Below, piece after piece: positions 32,701-44,446 of a stretch of 64,000 nucleotides of DNA (the first letter of the stretch is position 1; each line of letters opens with the position of its first letter). The stretch is from Blastobasis lacticolella (lineage: Eukaryota; Arthropoda; Insecta; Lepidoptera; Blastobasidae), in contig LR990041.1 of NCBI GenBank assembly GCA_905147135.1, positions 17,483,907 to 17,547,906 of the forward strand, in the 5' to 3' direction. Below the pieces are notes generated by a model, which was not told the DNA's origin, did not search any database, and saw only the letters and a list, made by a program, of their open reading frames with translations. A program made the translations under genes and the position numbers.

Positions 32701-32799
32701 CACGTACGTATAATGTACAAAAATCTTAATTAAAAAGCGCAACTGATTTTTCCTTATTGCCCTAATAAAGTGCCTGGATCTGTTTGTTATTCAAATTAA

Positions 32800-33018
32800 A
32801 TGTATAAAACGTTAAGCCTACGCCGTGTTATTGCGTTTTATTTAAAAGTAACCGCAGTTTGCGTCAACGTTAGATTTATATCGGAGTTATTTCGGGAAAT
32901 ACAATGGGGGCACGCCGTGGCTTCGTTGAAGGAGCTAAGTAGATTTACAGAAAGAGTGAAAGAAACATATTTCGCTTCTGTAGACCTGCTGGAAAAAATT
33001 TCTTTAAGAAACAAGTAG
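32800..33018 (+). other. 72-codon open frame, no recognised family
   Basis: ATG to TAG, predicted helical C-terminal half (ELFREIQWGHAVASLKELSR, then FTERVKETYFASVDLLEKIS). Composition is more protein-like than other short frames here, but no domain, promoter or neighbour supports it. It could be an exon or chance. Confidence 0.2.
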
Positions 33019-33019
33019 T

Positions 33020-33750
33020 ATCGCTTGTGTCCTTAATTGTGAAATTTCTTAGATAGAGAATTAAATAATAAGTAAATAAATCATTTATTCACAGCATGTA
33101 ACACGGATACAATATTTCGGAGAAAAAAAAACAAAGAAGGAAAGAAGACATTTATTGCACGTAGACACCACGATATGATATTTAGGTACAACAAAAAAAA
33201 TCAAGGTAACAAACAAAAAAAAAATTTTGCTACAAAATAAAAAATAAAAATAACACAATTATTTAATGTACACTTGCATTAAAAAACGCCCAGCGCCACC
33301 GCCCGTATCCCGGACTAGGAGTAAACCTATATTCCGAAAGGCAGGGAGCATCCGCGATATATAAATAACGGAACATTTAAATTACTAGATACTAATTACA
33401 ACGGAATTAGTGAGATTGTTTTATGGACGTAACGGAAACTTCACATTTACTTGTTAATTCCACATAAACTCAGCGAGTTTGGGGTATATCTGAAGGTATT
33501 TCCGTAATGTGAAAGAATAGGGGGACATGACGGATGCTTTGCCTATTCAATCTCCGCAAGCGTGTATAGTACGGGCGGAGTGCGTAGTTATTGTGAGAGC
33601 CCGTATTGTGACTGACAATGCTAACGGGCCCGTTTCAGTACCTACGTATCCGATTTAAGCCAGTATTACGGGGACAATAGTCACCGTACTTGAGCCTATA
33701 GCGATCATCTAATGACGGGTAATAATACTAAATTCATTTGCAATAGGACA
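33020..33750. other. unassigned DNA
   Basis: A-rich stretches at 33120-33260; 33285-33360 is somewhat GC-rich ('cccgtatcccggactaggagtaaacctatattccgaaaggcagg'). Nothing identified. Confidence 0.4.
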
Positions 33751-33756
33751 TATTTT

Positions 33757-34640
33757 GTAATTCAATTCAATTCAATTCAATTTTTATTTATTCAGACAAC
33801 AGAGATCCATTTTTGTTAGTAGGACATGTATCTTAAAATATATGTTAGTAGAACAATTTTTTATATTTTAATTTTAAATTTTAAATATGATTCATCTATA
33901 TGACAACCTTGACAAATGCCTGCCATATAGGTGAATCATACCTATCAGCTATAACCTGCAGGATACTGTTCGGACTGCCGCGCACGCGCTTTAATAACGA
34001 AGCAGTTCTTTTACGCCTTATGGCGTGGAAGCCGTCCACTCTCGCCTCCGCGAACATGCCTGACGCGCTGCAGTAGCGCGGCAGCCCCAACAGCATCCTG
34101 AAGGTGTTATTATATTGGACACGTAGGACATTGAGCGATTTCAAGGTATGACTAACCCATAGGCTGCTCGTGTAAAAAGTTTGGCAATAGGCTCTAAACA
34201 ATGTAATTTTTGCCGCCTCACTGCAACGAGCAAACCTACGGGCAATCATATTACCTCTCACCGCCATCGCCCTACGTTCTCTCTCTATGTCCATCTGATC
34301 CTTAAGATCGCTGGTCAACATGTGACCCAGATACTTGTATTGATTTACCTTTTGAATCAAGGTGCCATTTAGTGTAATGGGTAGTACTGGGTCAGTGCGC
34401 TTTCCAGCGGTCCCAAAGACCAGATACTCGCTTTTTTTCACATTGTAAATTAGGCCATGATCCTCCGCATAGCCCTCACAAACAGCAAGGAGATACCTTA
34501 ATGCCCCAACTGTCGGTGCCAGCAACACCATGTCGTCTGCATAACTTAGATTATTGACACATACGTCATCTAAGTAGCATCCGACACGTCTGTTGCTGAG
34601 ACCGACAATCAGATCATCAACATACAGGTTGAAGAGTTTA
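33757..34640 (-). pseudogene. 5'-truncated LINE with RT palm and AATTG tail
   Basis: An uninterrupted minus-strand frame from about 34640 to the stop at 33896 encodes the RT palm to the C terminus: FNLYVDDLIVGLSNR, GCYLDDVCVNNLSYADDMVL with an intact catalytic YADD (codons at 34543-34532), KKSEYLVFG, and the QYKYLGHML block. The 3' untranslated region ends in a microsatellite of TTGAA/AATTG units at 33760-33783, as for the LINE tail at 3525-3546. 5' truncation is typical of target-primed insertion. The open frame and intact YADD suggest a younger copy than the other LINEs here. Clade not resolved. Confidence 0.85.
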
Positions 34641-34797
34641 ATAATTTAACATATTTTTGCTAATATCTGCAAGTTAAACAGTTAATCTTTATTGAGTAAA
34701 TAAAACGTTTCGATCATTTTTTTATTATTTGAGAAGTGGGCTTATCAAAGTTAGCTTCTAGTATCACTGCGACCATTGCTGATCTATTGTACCTGAT

Positions 34798-34985
34798 ACG
34801 AACTGAGTGGTTTAGTGGTCATCATCTGGTTTAGCCGGTCTGCTACGCAAGAGACCCTGGGTTCGATTACCGGCCGGGCAGAAATTGAAAGGATGAATTT
34901 TAATTTCTGTTACCTGTCTGAGTATTATATGTATTATAAATATGTGTATTTAAAACTATTTAACAACAACAAGCAGTTTGTACTG
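34798..34985 (+). mobile_element. SINE family 2, 3'-truncated
   Basis: The tRNA-like head ('ctgggttcgattaccggccgggcag') and the family body 'aaattgaaaggatgaattttaatttctgttac' are present; the conserved tail is missing. Confidence 0.8.
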
Positions 34986-34989
34986 AACG

Positions 34990-36290
34990 GGACCAGCATG
35001 ACATTTTATTTTCAGTGCTCACTATCGCGGTCTACGATGGCATAGCAGGAGGTCGGGGGAAGGTCAAATATATATTTTTGTATTGTCACCGGGTGGATGT
35101 TTCCAATGATAGAATTAATATTTCTGTAACTTAAACTTTAGAGGTATGAAGCTTTCAAAAGTACACATCTTTCGTTCCACAATTTTTCTGGAAGGCCTTT
35201 CTTCACCATCACCATCACCTTCATCGAAGTCACGTAAAAAGCCAGCTTAAACCGTTTTAAATGTCAAGAGCTAAGACAAAAGTGCACTCTAGTTCCGAAT
35301 GGGCTTTATTCGTCTGTCAGCGTATCTGCTAGCTAATCCAATTGCAGCCCCAGTGAGTCTAAGCCCGATCCGCCCTGGCGCTGGCCCTGCGCCGCGTCGA
35401 GCACTACGAGAAGGTTTTATTGAAAGAGTGCCTTCGCTTTGCAAGCGCGTTTTTTCATTTGCGAAAGGTGTTTTGAAATTTCCGGCAAATATCAAAGAGA
35501 GGTTATTGTGATTTAAGCGTTTCATGCTGGCGCACTGTGTCGAGAATTGTTTGCACCTCGCCACCTCCTGCATTTTGCATAAACGTTACTATTTCCTATT
35601 TTTCTTTCCCATAACACGGTTTAACTATGTAGTCTTATTTCTTTCCGGTCGCTCCATATTTAATACTGATTTTTCTTTTCCGATCGCTTAGATTTATTTT
35701 TCGCGGCTCAAGTAAAAATGTAAGCTGCAATTGTGTCTTGCAATCTTGTGTATACTTCTGATCCCATCTTAACATACGGTTTATTATAGGTATAGCAGGT
35801 ACCAAAACAAAAAGCTACTGAAAATTACTCAGAACACAGAAATACTTTCAACTCTTTACGAGATAATGCGGAAAGAAAAAGCAAGTTTCACGTGAAAAAT
35901 AAAACTTGAGTGATGACCCACCCGCCCTTGCCTTGGGACGAAATTCCCCCAAACGAAGTTCCCAATTCAATTTGCATTTGAAATAGAAGAAAAAAATTCA
36001 ACTGTGTCAATGAAAGTTGCGGATATTGGGCGAATAAAAAGATAACTTATTTATGCAGTTGCTTTGATATACAGATAAAAATAAATGTTATACATACATA
36101 ATAATATGATCATATCAATATAACTAAGAGTATAATTTTTTTTTTTGTAAACGAGACCTTGATGTGAGTGGAGTTGGAGTGCATTGTGGCACTAAGTGCA
36201 CACTTAAGAAATATTCACAGAAGACAGACAGATGGCACAACTTTTGCATTTGTAGTGTTAATTTGGATTAGGTATGCGTAGATATACCTA
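34990..36290. other. unassigned DNA
   Basis: A GC-rich patch at 35330-35410 contains opposing frames (35289-35573 minus, 35299-35511 plus) with no recognisable domain. The remainder is AT-rich and featureless. Confidence 0.4.
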
Positions 36291-36295
36291 AGTTA

Positions 36296-36652
36296 GAGCG
36301 TCGGTTTGCCGGGCGGTTGAGTATGCAACTCGAAAGCGAGAGGTACCGGGTTCGAATCCCGCTGCATGTACCAATGATTCTTTTCTGAATTATGTACATT
36401 CGTTAAATTTCTAACCGATACTCTTACGGTGAGGGAAAACATCGTGATGAAACCTTCAAACTCAGGCAACTGAATTTGTAACCATGATCCAATCTGGTCA
36501 GGTTCTCCTGGTAGCAGGGTCACGGAGGTCAGATGGTAGTCGCTCCAGTGTAATTACCTGATCGCCAAATCCTGGATCATGGTCAAGGCGGATACTGGGC
36601 CCTCGTTCTCAAGAGCACAACCAAGACATTAACGTCAAAATGTTGATGATGA
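36296..36652 (+). mobile_element. SINE family 1, near full length
   Basis: The tRNA-like head ('tgccgggcggttgagtatgcaactcgaaagcgagaggtaccgggttcgaatcccgctg'), full body and 3' end 'acattaacgtcaaaatgttgatgatgacg'. Same orientation as most copies here. Confidence 0.85.
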
Positions 36653-37059
36653 CGCGTAAACATAAGTAGGTAACTGAAGATATGGAACATGTAACTACAC
36701 ACTCATGGATCACTTTACACATTAGATATTAAAAAAGTTATTACTTTGGGTACAGCGTACTACCTGCGTTTTGGCTGAAAATCAGTGTGTTGCCCTTCTA
36801 GGTGACACTGTGCGGAGTTATGACCTTTTTGGGTCGCTGCAGCACACACATACAGCTTATATACTAAATAGTTTTTTTTGGTAAAATGATGCTGTATTTA
36901 TTTATATCTTTTGTTTAGATATACGTTGATGTGTGTGTATGGAGTATCAAATAAATGTTATTAATTCTATTCTATTCATTGTAAACAGTGACCTGTCATT
37001 TGAGTGTTTTGCGACCAGGTCGCGCGAATGTGCCGTTACAGCAACGGCTGGTAATACAC

Positions 37060-37560
37060 ACTTTACAAAGACCTTTTTAAGACACTGCTTGAACCGTTTG
37101 ATGTGATGCCGGAACCTTTTCAGTTGACTAGCTTGAAAACGTAAACGTCTCAGAAAATCGTTTATTCTTACGACGCGCTGAAGTTGGATCGGTGGGGTGC
37201 ACTGCTATAGTATTCGTTCCAACATAGTGGCGTTTTCATAAGCTTCATAACACCTCGACATATCGATTAAGTGTGGCACCTATGGTAAGACAGAAGAAAT
37301 TATAGGTACATCTCAGGCTTTCTCATACTCCACAAATACTACACATAGTGGCCAATGGTCTTCTGTATATCTTCCGCCGCTCGTAATATGGTCTATGTAT
37401 TAAAAACCTTTTCGGAATCCTGCTTATTCGGCAGGAAGGAAGTTGCCGAACGCGCGAGTTGATTCTTAATGACTCTTTAATAACTTAGGTATAGATATGG
37501 CATAGAAGCGAGATGAGTTTTAAATACGGTATTATCGCCTTTCTTGAAGAATAACACCAC
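37060..37560 (-). pseudogene. RTE LINE reverse transcriptase block, inverted
   Basis: Minus-strand reading gives FFKKGDNT, RVIKNQLARSATSFLP, EDIQKTIGHYV and MKTPLCWN, which follow the order of an RTE RT (KKGD..., RVI.NRL..., ..QAGFRKG..., IDYEKAF..., YENATM). There are several stops and small frame changes. It lies head to head with the C-terminal RTE block at 37615-37960, which reads on the plus strand. Confidence 0.7.
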
Positions 37561-37614
37561 CACGCGTCTACCCTACGCCTGAGGCGTTTTGCTCTCGAGA
37601 ATATTATAATGTCG

Positions 37615-37960
37615 GTCATCGTTATGGGTGTGTAAGGCAAGTTTCGACTGTGTGTTATCAGATGGTTGCCAGTGGCGAATTATGAATCAGAGACGTGGGC
37701 CTCACTAAGAGCTTTATGAGAAGGCTTGGGGTATTCACTCAGCGTGCGATGGAGAGAGCTATGTTCGGAGTTTCTCTACGGATAGGATCAAAATAAAAGT
37801 CGCAAAACGGAAATGATAATGAGCAGTCCATGTAGCTCGAAGCACCGATGGCCGGTGGGACGGAAAGGTTCTGATCGTAGGAAGCCGATGGATGCAAAAG
37901 ATACTGAGTCGATCGATATGGGTGCGTGAGCGAAGGCTTTTAAGTTCAACAACGGATGTT
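37615..37960 (+). pseudogene. RTE LINE C-terminal block, sense
   Basis: Plus-strand reading gives FMRRLGVFTQRAMERAMFGV, SLR, then a block matching ARSTDGRWDGKV. This is the segment following the RTE reverse transcriptase (RRxKVTQRAMERAMLGVSLRD... HIxRRTDGRWGxKVLEW). Stops and frame changes are present. Together with 37060-37560 it may be one 5'-inverted insertion. Confidence 0.7.
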
Positions 37961-38035
37961 CCCTACCCACACACGGTGTCTTTTGGTCGTGCCGGGGCCG
38001 GGGGCGCTTTTTCTGTGTTGGCTGCAGTGTGGATG

Positions 38036-38168
38036 ACGTAAGGTAGGGATAGGGTAGGAGTAGGCCAGGGTAGGGTAGATGTAAGGATAGGGGTGGGTAG
38101 GGTAGGATAGAGGTAGGCTATGGGCAGGGAAAGGGTAGGGTGGGTAGAGGTAGGGTAGGGTGAGAGCA
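38036..38168 (+). repeat. degenerate GGGTA/GGGTAG minisatellite
   Basis: About 130 bp built from GGGTAG, GGATAG, GGTAG and related units, G-rich on the plus strand and able to form G-quadruplexes. It is not the insect telomere repeat TTAGG. Confidence 0.85.
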
Positions 38169-38197
38169 GCTACCTATCACATGTAGCATTTGTGATG

Positions 38198-38300
38198 CAT
38201 GGACCTTATTCTATGAGCAATACATTCCAATTTGATTTGCTGTCACGCTTTTTGTTACTGAATTCAGTCACTGAATTCAGGAATGTGTAATAAGCGCATT
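38198..38300 (+). repeat. interspersed repeat, copy 1
   Basis: 'cttattctatgagcaatacattcca', then 'gttactgaattcagtca' and 'ataagcgcatta' match 61287-61385 ('cttattttatgagcaatacattcca...gctactgaatttagtca...ataagcgcatta'). Family unknown. Confidence 0.7.
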
Positions 38301-38499
38301 AGCTGGGCCCTGCGTTATACTCGTGAACAGGTGCTGCCTTGGTGGACTGGCTTACCCTTGCTTTTCTTAATTATGATATAAGTACCTTTATATTATGTCG
38401 GGCGCTGTCCGGCTCTGCTTGGCATTGTCGGGCATTGACCGGCTCTGTCAGGTATTGTCGGACACGGTTCGGGCTTTGTCGACGTGAGGTGGATGTGCT

Positions 38500-38617
38500 C
38501 CGGTCCTGGGATCGCCAATATGTCACTGTGTGTTTCCTTCTTACTTTCCTATTCCCTCCTCTTTGACGATTGAAAGAAATATGTAATGTTCTACTTAATA
38601 AAGAAATTTGGATTTGA
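38500..38617 (+). mobile_element. LINE 3' end, second copy
   Basis: Same 3' end as 3440-3530 ('atgtcactgtgtgtttccttcttactttcct...gacgattgaaagaaat...aataaagaaattt'). 38400-38470 upstream has imperfect repeats of 'ggctctg..tggcattgtcgggcattg'. Confidence 0.65.
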
Positions 38618-38989
38618 TTTTATAAGACGAAAAGGGCTCTGAAATACATTATTTTCCACCATGTTGGTCTTGTAAGGTTCGGCTATCTTTTAGTTGAAGG
38701 CTCTTCCCAGCTCATTAAATATGACCAAAGATTTAAGTGTCTACTGTGGAAATTGGTCACCTAAAGATTATCTAAGAGCGTTATGCCAGAAACCGAAACC
38801 GAGCCTGTAATTTTGATCAACCTTTCGGATGAAATGACAGGAACTTCGAACTCCTGAAACCGCAAATTTATCCATGTTCTTGTAAATCTTTGAATTTTGG
38901 ACTCTAGTTTGTCTACGTATGAGTATATAACTGTATTTTATCTATTCTCTGCACTTAGTTTCAGTCTAACTCCTTGCCTGACAGAATAT

Positions 38990-40690
38990 AAAACTCACCC
39001 TGAGCTCTTATCTGTGCGCTTATCCCGGCCTCTGCCAGGGTCCGCTTTTCTACTCAATCTTCTCCACTTCGCCCGGTCTTCGGCATCCTCTCGTTGTAAG
39101 CCTTTGGCTCTCGCGATGTCAATCCATCGCTTTTTGTCGCCCACGGGACGTCTTTCCTGATACCGACAGATTCAGGCACCTATTTCCTACGTATCGCTTT
39201 AGCAACACGTAACCAAACCACTATCTCACCACACTCTATCGAGTCGCGTAACTCAGCACATCCACCGCAGCATTTTCATTTCGTTGGTGTGGAGTTCGCG
39301 AACGCGTTTCGTCAGCGCTGGCCATGTCTCACAGCCAATGAGCATCACCAGTCTAATTATAATCTTGTATATAAGCCCTTTGAACTTTACAGGGATTATA
39401 GGGTCACAGATGACTGCCGTAAGTTCGATGGATTCGGGACTTGACATCTGAGCCGATATCGCCGGACACGTGCATCACGGATCGGAGGTATTTGGATTTA
39501 TCTGTTCTATTGACAGCTTCGTTACCTACAAGGATGGTTTCGGGATCAGCGCTGCAGCTAGCCATATACTCAGTTTTGGCGACGTTCAACTTCAAACCAC
39601 CGTTTTCTAGCACATCCTTCCACGTGTTTACTCTGGTCTCAAGATCCTGCCTAAGTTTGCTCACCAGTACAATATCGTCAGCGTACTTCATAAGCCAAGG
39701 AGGCATGTCCTGAATTTCCGCTGACAGGGCATCGAGCACAATGCAAAACAAGTAAGGGGTCAGCACAGAACCCTGGTGAACACCTACAGTAATCGGGAAG
39801 GGATTAGTATGGCTTACGATGGTTTTGACGACGGCTTCAGTATTGGCATACATAGGATATGTATGTTATATTAATGTACGCTCCGGGCACAGACTTTGAT
39901 ATCAGAGCCCACCAGCAAGTCGAGGAATGCGTAATGCAGAGGTTGATTCTTACTGCAATGAGACTCCTGGAGGACTCTGAGGGCAAATATTGGATCCATA
40001 GTGCTGCAGCCCGGCATGAAGCCGTATTGGCATTCCGACAAGGAACATTCCTGACGAAGTCTCTGGTCCATAATACGTTCGAGTAGCTTCATTGTGTGGC
40101 TAATGAGTTTAATACCTCGATAGTTGCCGCTCTCCTGCACACTGCCCTTTCCTTTATAGGTTGGCGTAATAATATTTACGCGCCACACGTCAGGTATAAG
40201 CCTTGTTTGTGGCTTCGATCCTATTGAATAGTTCAGTGAGCAAGAGTAGGCCTCGGGTCCCAATTGTTTTCCAAGTTTCTATGGGTATTCCGTCATGGCC
40301 ATTGGCATTTTCCGGTCTTCATATGGGCAGAGACCTCTCCACCTTGTCCGGGGCAATCGGGCTTATCAATTCAAGGTTTGTGGGAAGCTGTGGCGGTGGC
40401 ACGTGGTTGTTGGCCTTGTTAGACAGTTCCTTGAAATGACAGCACCAACGGTCTTTAATAAGGTTTGCACTTGTGAGCTACACGCCATCTACACTCTTTA
40501 TGGAAACACACTTTGTCACATCTAAACTGGCTCGACCCTGCGACTTTGCCAGATTGTAGACAAGCTTCTGTCCCTCCACAGAATCCAGCGCATCGTAGAG
40601 CGGAGCCAGCTGAGCCGACCGTGCTTTTGCCACCATCGTCTTAGCTCGCCGCTTTGCCTCCAAGTACACTTCCTTATCCGAAGGTGAGTT
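38990..40690 (-). pseudogene. 5'-truncated RTE LINE ORF (RT to C terminus)
   Basis: On the minus strand, from 40669 down: the linker (AKRRAKTMVAKARSAQLAPL, YNLAKSQGR), RT fingers (VWRVNIITPTYKGKGSVQES, NYRGIKLISHTMKLLERIM, CQYGFMPG), a deletion near 39860-39900 that removes the EKAFD region after AFLDL, palm (GVHQGSVLTPYLF, catalytic YADDIVLVS intact), thumb (KYLRSVMHVSGDI), then RTE C-terminal blocks (GCETWPALTKRV; EDAEDRAKWRR-like at 39000-39100). Frame changes occur near 39405, 39860 and 40265-40470. It lacks the endonuclease. A relative is at 4960-5820. Confidence 0.85.
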
Positions 40691-40699
40691 ACTGTGCTG

Positions 40700-41885
40700 C
40701 CATTTCTTGAAACATGTCTTTTGTCCCTAACTGCTTCCTGTACCTCAATATTCTACAATCCCGTGTCCTTGTCAATTTATCGGCCGCCTTTCGACGTACC
40801 GAGTACTGTTCGTCTGAGTTTTAGGTCTCTTTTTATTACTTTCATTTTATTATCTTATACTACTGAGTTTAAGCGACTCTTAAACGTCGTAATACGTACC
40901 TTATCTATCTCTTTGACCTTTTCATTTATAGTAGTTTTCACCCTTCTCCGTAAGCCAACGCTATTCTCACACAACGTAATGTTTCACTTGCCTCTTTTGG
41001 CTCAACTTTACGCGGCGTAGAGCTTCACTCCTGCTCATTAGCTTAGGTTAGGCCATTTTCTTAAAAGGCGTAACGCTACATATATTGATTTCTTGTCTTC
41101 GACGGCTTTAGAAGTTGATATCGGCCCTTGAAGTAGCTGATTATGGTGCTTGGATAACACAAAGAGATTGCACCGAGCTCAAGCTATGTGCTGTCCTCCG
41201 TTGAGGTATTCTATGGTGATAAGGCCAGGATCGAAGGTCAGGTAGACCATTTTAAAATAAACACCGTACAGTCAGCGTTAGGACTAACTCCAGATTAATT
41301 AAAGTAATTCGCAAATGAACAAATACGCCTCGTTATTCTACAACTCTATTACTAAAATATACAAAACTTATAAAAGATGCAGAAATGTTTCATATACAAG
41401 CGCTCACGGGCACGTAGCCCTTCCCAACAAAGAACGCTTCAGCAACTTAGGCGGTAAAAACATTCCCTTCGCAGAAATTTCAAAACTGACTGGGGGAATG
41501 TACATTTATTTTCTTTGAAAACACAAAGCCCTCGGTATATCCGACGGTTTAATTGCCGCGGGAGATTTATAATAGATATTTCTTGGTTGACGGACAACGG
41601 AAAGGCTTTCAGCCGAGTTTCTCAAAGCGCCGTTACTACCTACTCCCTTTGAAAAACTTATTTATTATATAGGCATAGACGTGATTTGAAATTGCTACGT
41701 CATTAAATTGATGGTCACTGACACCGACTCTCGGATGATGCTAAACCTTGATGTCAGAAAATAATAAAAATGTGCAGACATCATATCACTTACAACACCA
41801 TTTATTGAACTCATTGACACACACACTACCACATTCACTCACTCACACCACGGACACCCATTCACGATACCACCCACTTAAGATA
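40700..41885. other. unassigned DNA
   Basis: A 108-codon frame (40694-41020) is rich in Leu/Ser/Thr and overlaps no known domain; I treat it as chance. Nothing else recognised. Confidence 0.45.
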
Positions 41886-42125
41886 CTTGATGTCCTCATA
41901 ATCATCACAGCCCATAACAGTCCACTGCAGGACTTAGGGCCTCTCCCGAGAGGGGAGGTTATTGCCATAATCTTCATGCTTGGCAAGCGCGTTAAAGATT
42001 GCAGTGTTGAAAACGCTGCCGTCCATTTTCCAGGCTACGGAGAGCCTTGTACAACACCCACGAGTGTAAGGGATTGGAACTATTCTACTCTGCTGGACAC
42101 CAAACGGCTTGACGTCTTACCATAT
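41885..42125 (-). mobile_element. RTE-tail-related repeat
   Basis: The minus-strand reading of 'cccataacagtccactgcaggacttagggcctctccc' is the RTE-type 3' tail (compare 17160-17250). The other end, 'gagccttgtacaacacccacgagtgtaagggattggaac', also appears inverted at 5600-5660. Confidence 0.55.
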
Positions 42126-42599
42126 CACCAATGAATTATGACTTAGATTATGGAATAAAAAGTGAATTTGACGATTAAGATTTAGGAGAGATCGCCGAAA
42201 ATAATAGTGTGTGCCGAAAATAACACTTATAATAATAGCGTAGTAATAATGTTGCAAGAAGCTCTCTAAAAGGTGTAATTTGAAAACACTGAGAAATTAC
42301 TGTTACTTCTAGGTTAATTTAAAACAAAATGTGTAATGTATATATATTTTTCTCGTGATTAGTTCAATATAATTAGTAATTGTGCCATATTCAAGAAGAC
42401 TTCTAACTTTTCGAATGAAACACAGGGTATCCTAGCTCAGGTGTAAACGTATTCCTTATTATTTAATGAATATATTTTAACGCTAGCATCTACGGTAGTC
42501 TTCTTCTACATTAATCAAGTGTTTATCGAAGTTGACAAGTACCTTGAGTCGTCGAGCGTACTGTACTTTCTTTTTATACCTCTAAGATGGCAAACAAGC

Positions 42600-42705
42600 T
42601 AACGACCTGCCTGATGGTAAGCAGTCACCGCAGCCTATGGACGTTTGCAATACCAGGGGCATCACCCACGCGTTGCCGACCCCGTAAAAACCTTCGACGG
42701 TTAAT
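42600..42705 (-). mobile_element. LINE 3' fragment
   Basis: 'gtaagcagtcaccgcagcctatggacgtttgcaataccaggggcatcacccacgcgttgccgac' matches 1318-1380, the 3' end of the CR1/jockey-like remnant there. Confidence 0.7.
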
Positions 42706-42726
42706 TACGAATCCTTAAAGCTCGAA

Positions 42727-42990
42727 TTACAGTAGACTGACTGCCTGACCTGACGATCTGACCTCCGTGACCTTGTTTAATAAGGGATTAACCAGATGGG
42801 ATTACGATAACACGTTCAGTCGCCTAAATGTATGAGTTCCCTCACAATGTTTTCGCTCACCGTAAGAGCATCGGTTAGTATAGAACTTATGTACATAACT
42901 TAGAAAAAATCATTAGTGGTAATGTGGATCAAACTCGGAACCTTTAGCTTACGAGGGCGACCCGCTAGCCATTACGCCACCGACGCTCTC
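42727..42990 (-). mobile_element. SINE family 1
   Basis: Reverse complement of the family from the tRNA-like head (ends 'cgctagccattacgccaccgacgctctc') through the body to 'gatctgacctccgtgacc'; the GC-rich 3' part is missing. Confidence 0.8.
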
Positions 42991-42999
42991 CTTCTAGAA

Positions 43000-43440
43000 G
43001 TTTCTAAGAACTACTTTATTACTGTATGAAACAAACAAACTGCCAGAAAAAGTCGGATAACCCCCGACCAAGTTTACTTAAACTCTAAGATTTACTAAAC
43101 TACAAAACCGATTTTAAAACATAACTAAGAACCATGTTCATTAAAATGGCTTTCAAACAGATGAAACCCATCCAAATCGGTCCATCCGTTATTGAGTTAC
43201 AATGTGCCACAGACCGATACACAAAGCCTCTTTTTTCGAAGGAGGTAAAAAAAATGGACCATCATCCATCAACACACCTAGACAACTACAGATTCATCTG
43301 TGATTGTCTGCGATCACAGAAATAGGTATAATTGAATCAATTCTATTTCTAAAGAAGTCGTCAAAAATCGAATAACATGTTGAGTTAAGATCGCTTTTCT
43401 AAGCCCAATATTTTAATAAACCTAGCCTAATTCTTTATTT
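43000..43440. other. unassigned DNA, repeat-like
   Basis: 'ctgccagaaaaagtcggataacccccgaccaagtttact' and 'aaaaccgattttaaaacataactaagaaccatgttcattaaaatggc' have the wording of the arthropod repeat that continues at 43440-43640, so the two may be one element. No gene. Confidence 0.35.
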
Positions 43441-43640
43441 TCATACTAAACCTAACTTTTTTTTCTTGCTTATAAATCTTCCTCTTGAATCACTCTTCTC
43501 TTTCCAAAATGCATTGCGTAGTTTAAAATATCTAAGTGTACCTATGTACACTTCTATGTACGTATATATATACTTACAAAGGTACATTGGGACAGACGGC
43601 GGAAAGCGACTTTGTTTAATACTATGTATACAAGAGCAAA
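43440..43640 (+). repeat. arthropod interspersed repeat
   Basis: 'aaatcttcctcttgaatcactct', 'gcattgcgtagttt' and 'gggacagacggcggaaagcgactttgtttaatactatgta' mark the same widespread family as 23965-24045. A 'gtacacttctatgtac' duplication interrupts it. Confidence 0.6.
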
Positions 43641-43739
43641 TAGAGCTATTTCTCTCTATCATCTATGTAGGTATTCGAATTTTTATAGACTCGAATTTAA
43701 AACAGAAAAGCACTTTGACCTAAATTAAAGACAGCAAAA

Positions 43740-44185
43740 GTACTTACACCAGAGAACTGAGAACACACCCGAATATAAAATCAATGATGAGACAATTTGA
43801 AAGGATAATTAGGTAAATTATTTTTACAAGGTCCCCGCAAATCGCTAATTAGGAGCTCAGAATACTTTAAAAACGCTGCCGGCAAAAAATAGGTTGAAAG
43901 AAAGGAAAAGGTTGAAAGTAAAAAGAAATTTGTAGAGGGGACGATGGCATATTTAAACCTGCCTCACACCCATTGCTAATTGGATTGGTCCCGCCAATTT
44001 TTAATTGCCGGTTACTTAAAACTTTGACACTACAACCTTATATTTTAAAAGCATTCTCGTGATTACTAGCATGCGTTTTAAATGTCTGATAATAATCGCT
44101 ATAGTTTAAAACAACACCACATGTGTAGGTACACTAACAGGTACTTTTTGATTTAACGATCTTCACACATGCATACCTATTCATC
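43740..44185. other. unassigned DNA
   Basis: Nothing recognised. Confidence 0.5.
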
Positions 44186-44189
44186 ACCG

Positions 44190-44375
44190 TAATCGTCCTA
44201 GCGCTTATCCCGGTCTCTGCCAGGGTACGCTTTCCTGCTCATTCTCCTCCACTTCGCCCGGTCTTCGGCATCCTCGCGTCGTAGGCCGTTGGCCCTCGCA
44301 TCCGACTCAACGATGTCAATCTATCGTTTCTTAGGTCGCCCACGGGGCCTCTCTCCTGATAGTGGCATGCATACC
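44190..44375 (-). mobile_element. RTE LINE 3' end fragment
   Basis: Minus-strand coding for the RTE C terminus (EDAEDRAKWRRM-like; 'ctccacttcgcccggtcttcggcatcctcgcg'), followed by the region 'caatctatcgtttcttaggtcgcccacgggg'. It matches 39005-39170. Confidence 0.75.
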
Positions 44376-44446
44376 TATAATAGGACCACGCTAAGTCCGA
44401 TTCGACTGACAGTGGTACAAATAATAAAGTGTTGATATGACAATAT

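Noticed and set aside
35289..35573. Opposing open frames in a GC patch
   Set aside because: Overlapping frames on both strands with low-complexity Pro/Ala/Arg content, explained by base composition.
38036..38168. Telomere-like repeat
   Set aside because: Units are GGGTAG variants, not the insect TTAGG, and they are degenerate and internal.
40694..41020. 108-codon open frame rich in Leu, Ser and Phe
   Set aside because: No domain and no context, and its composition is what T-rich DNA gives by chance; it starts at the edge of the RTE remnant on the opposite strand.
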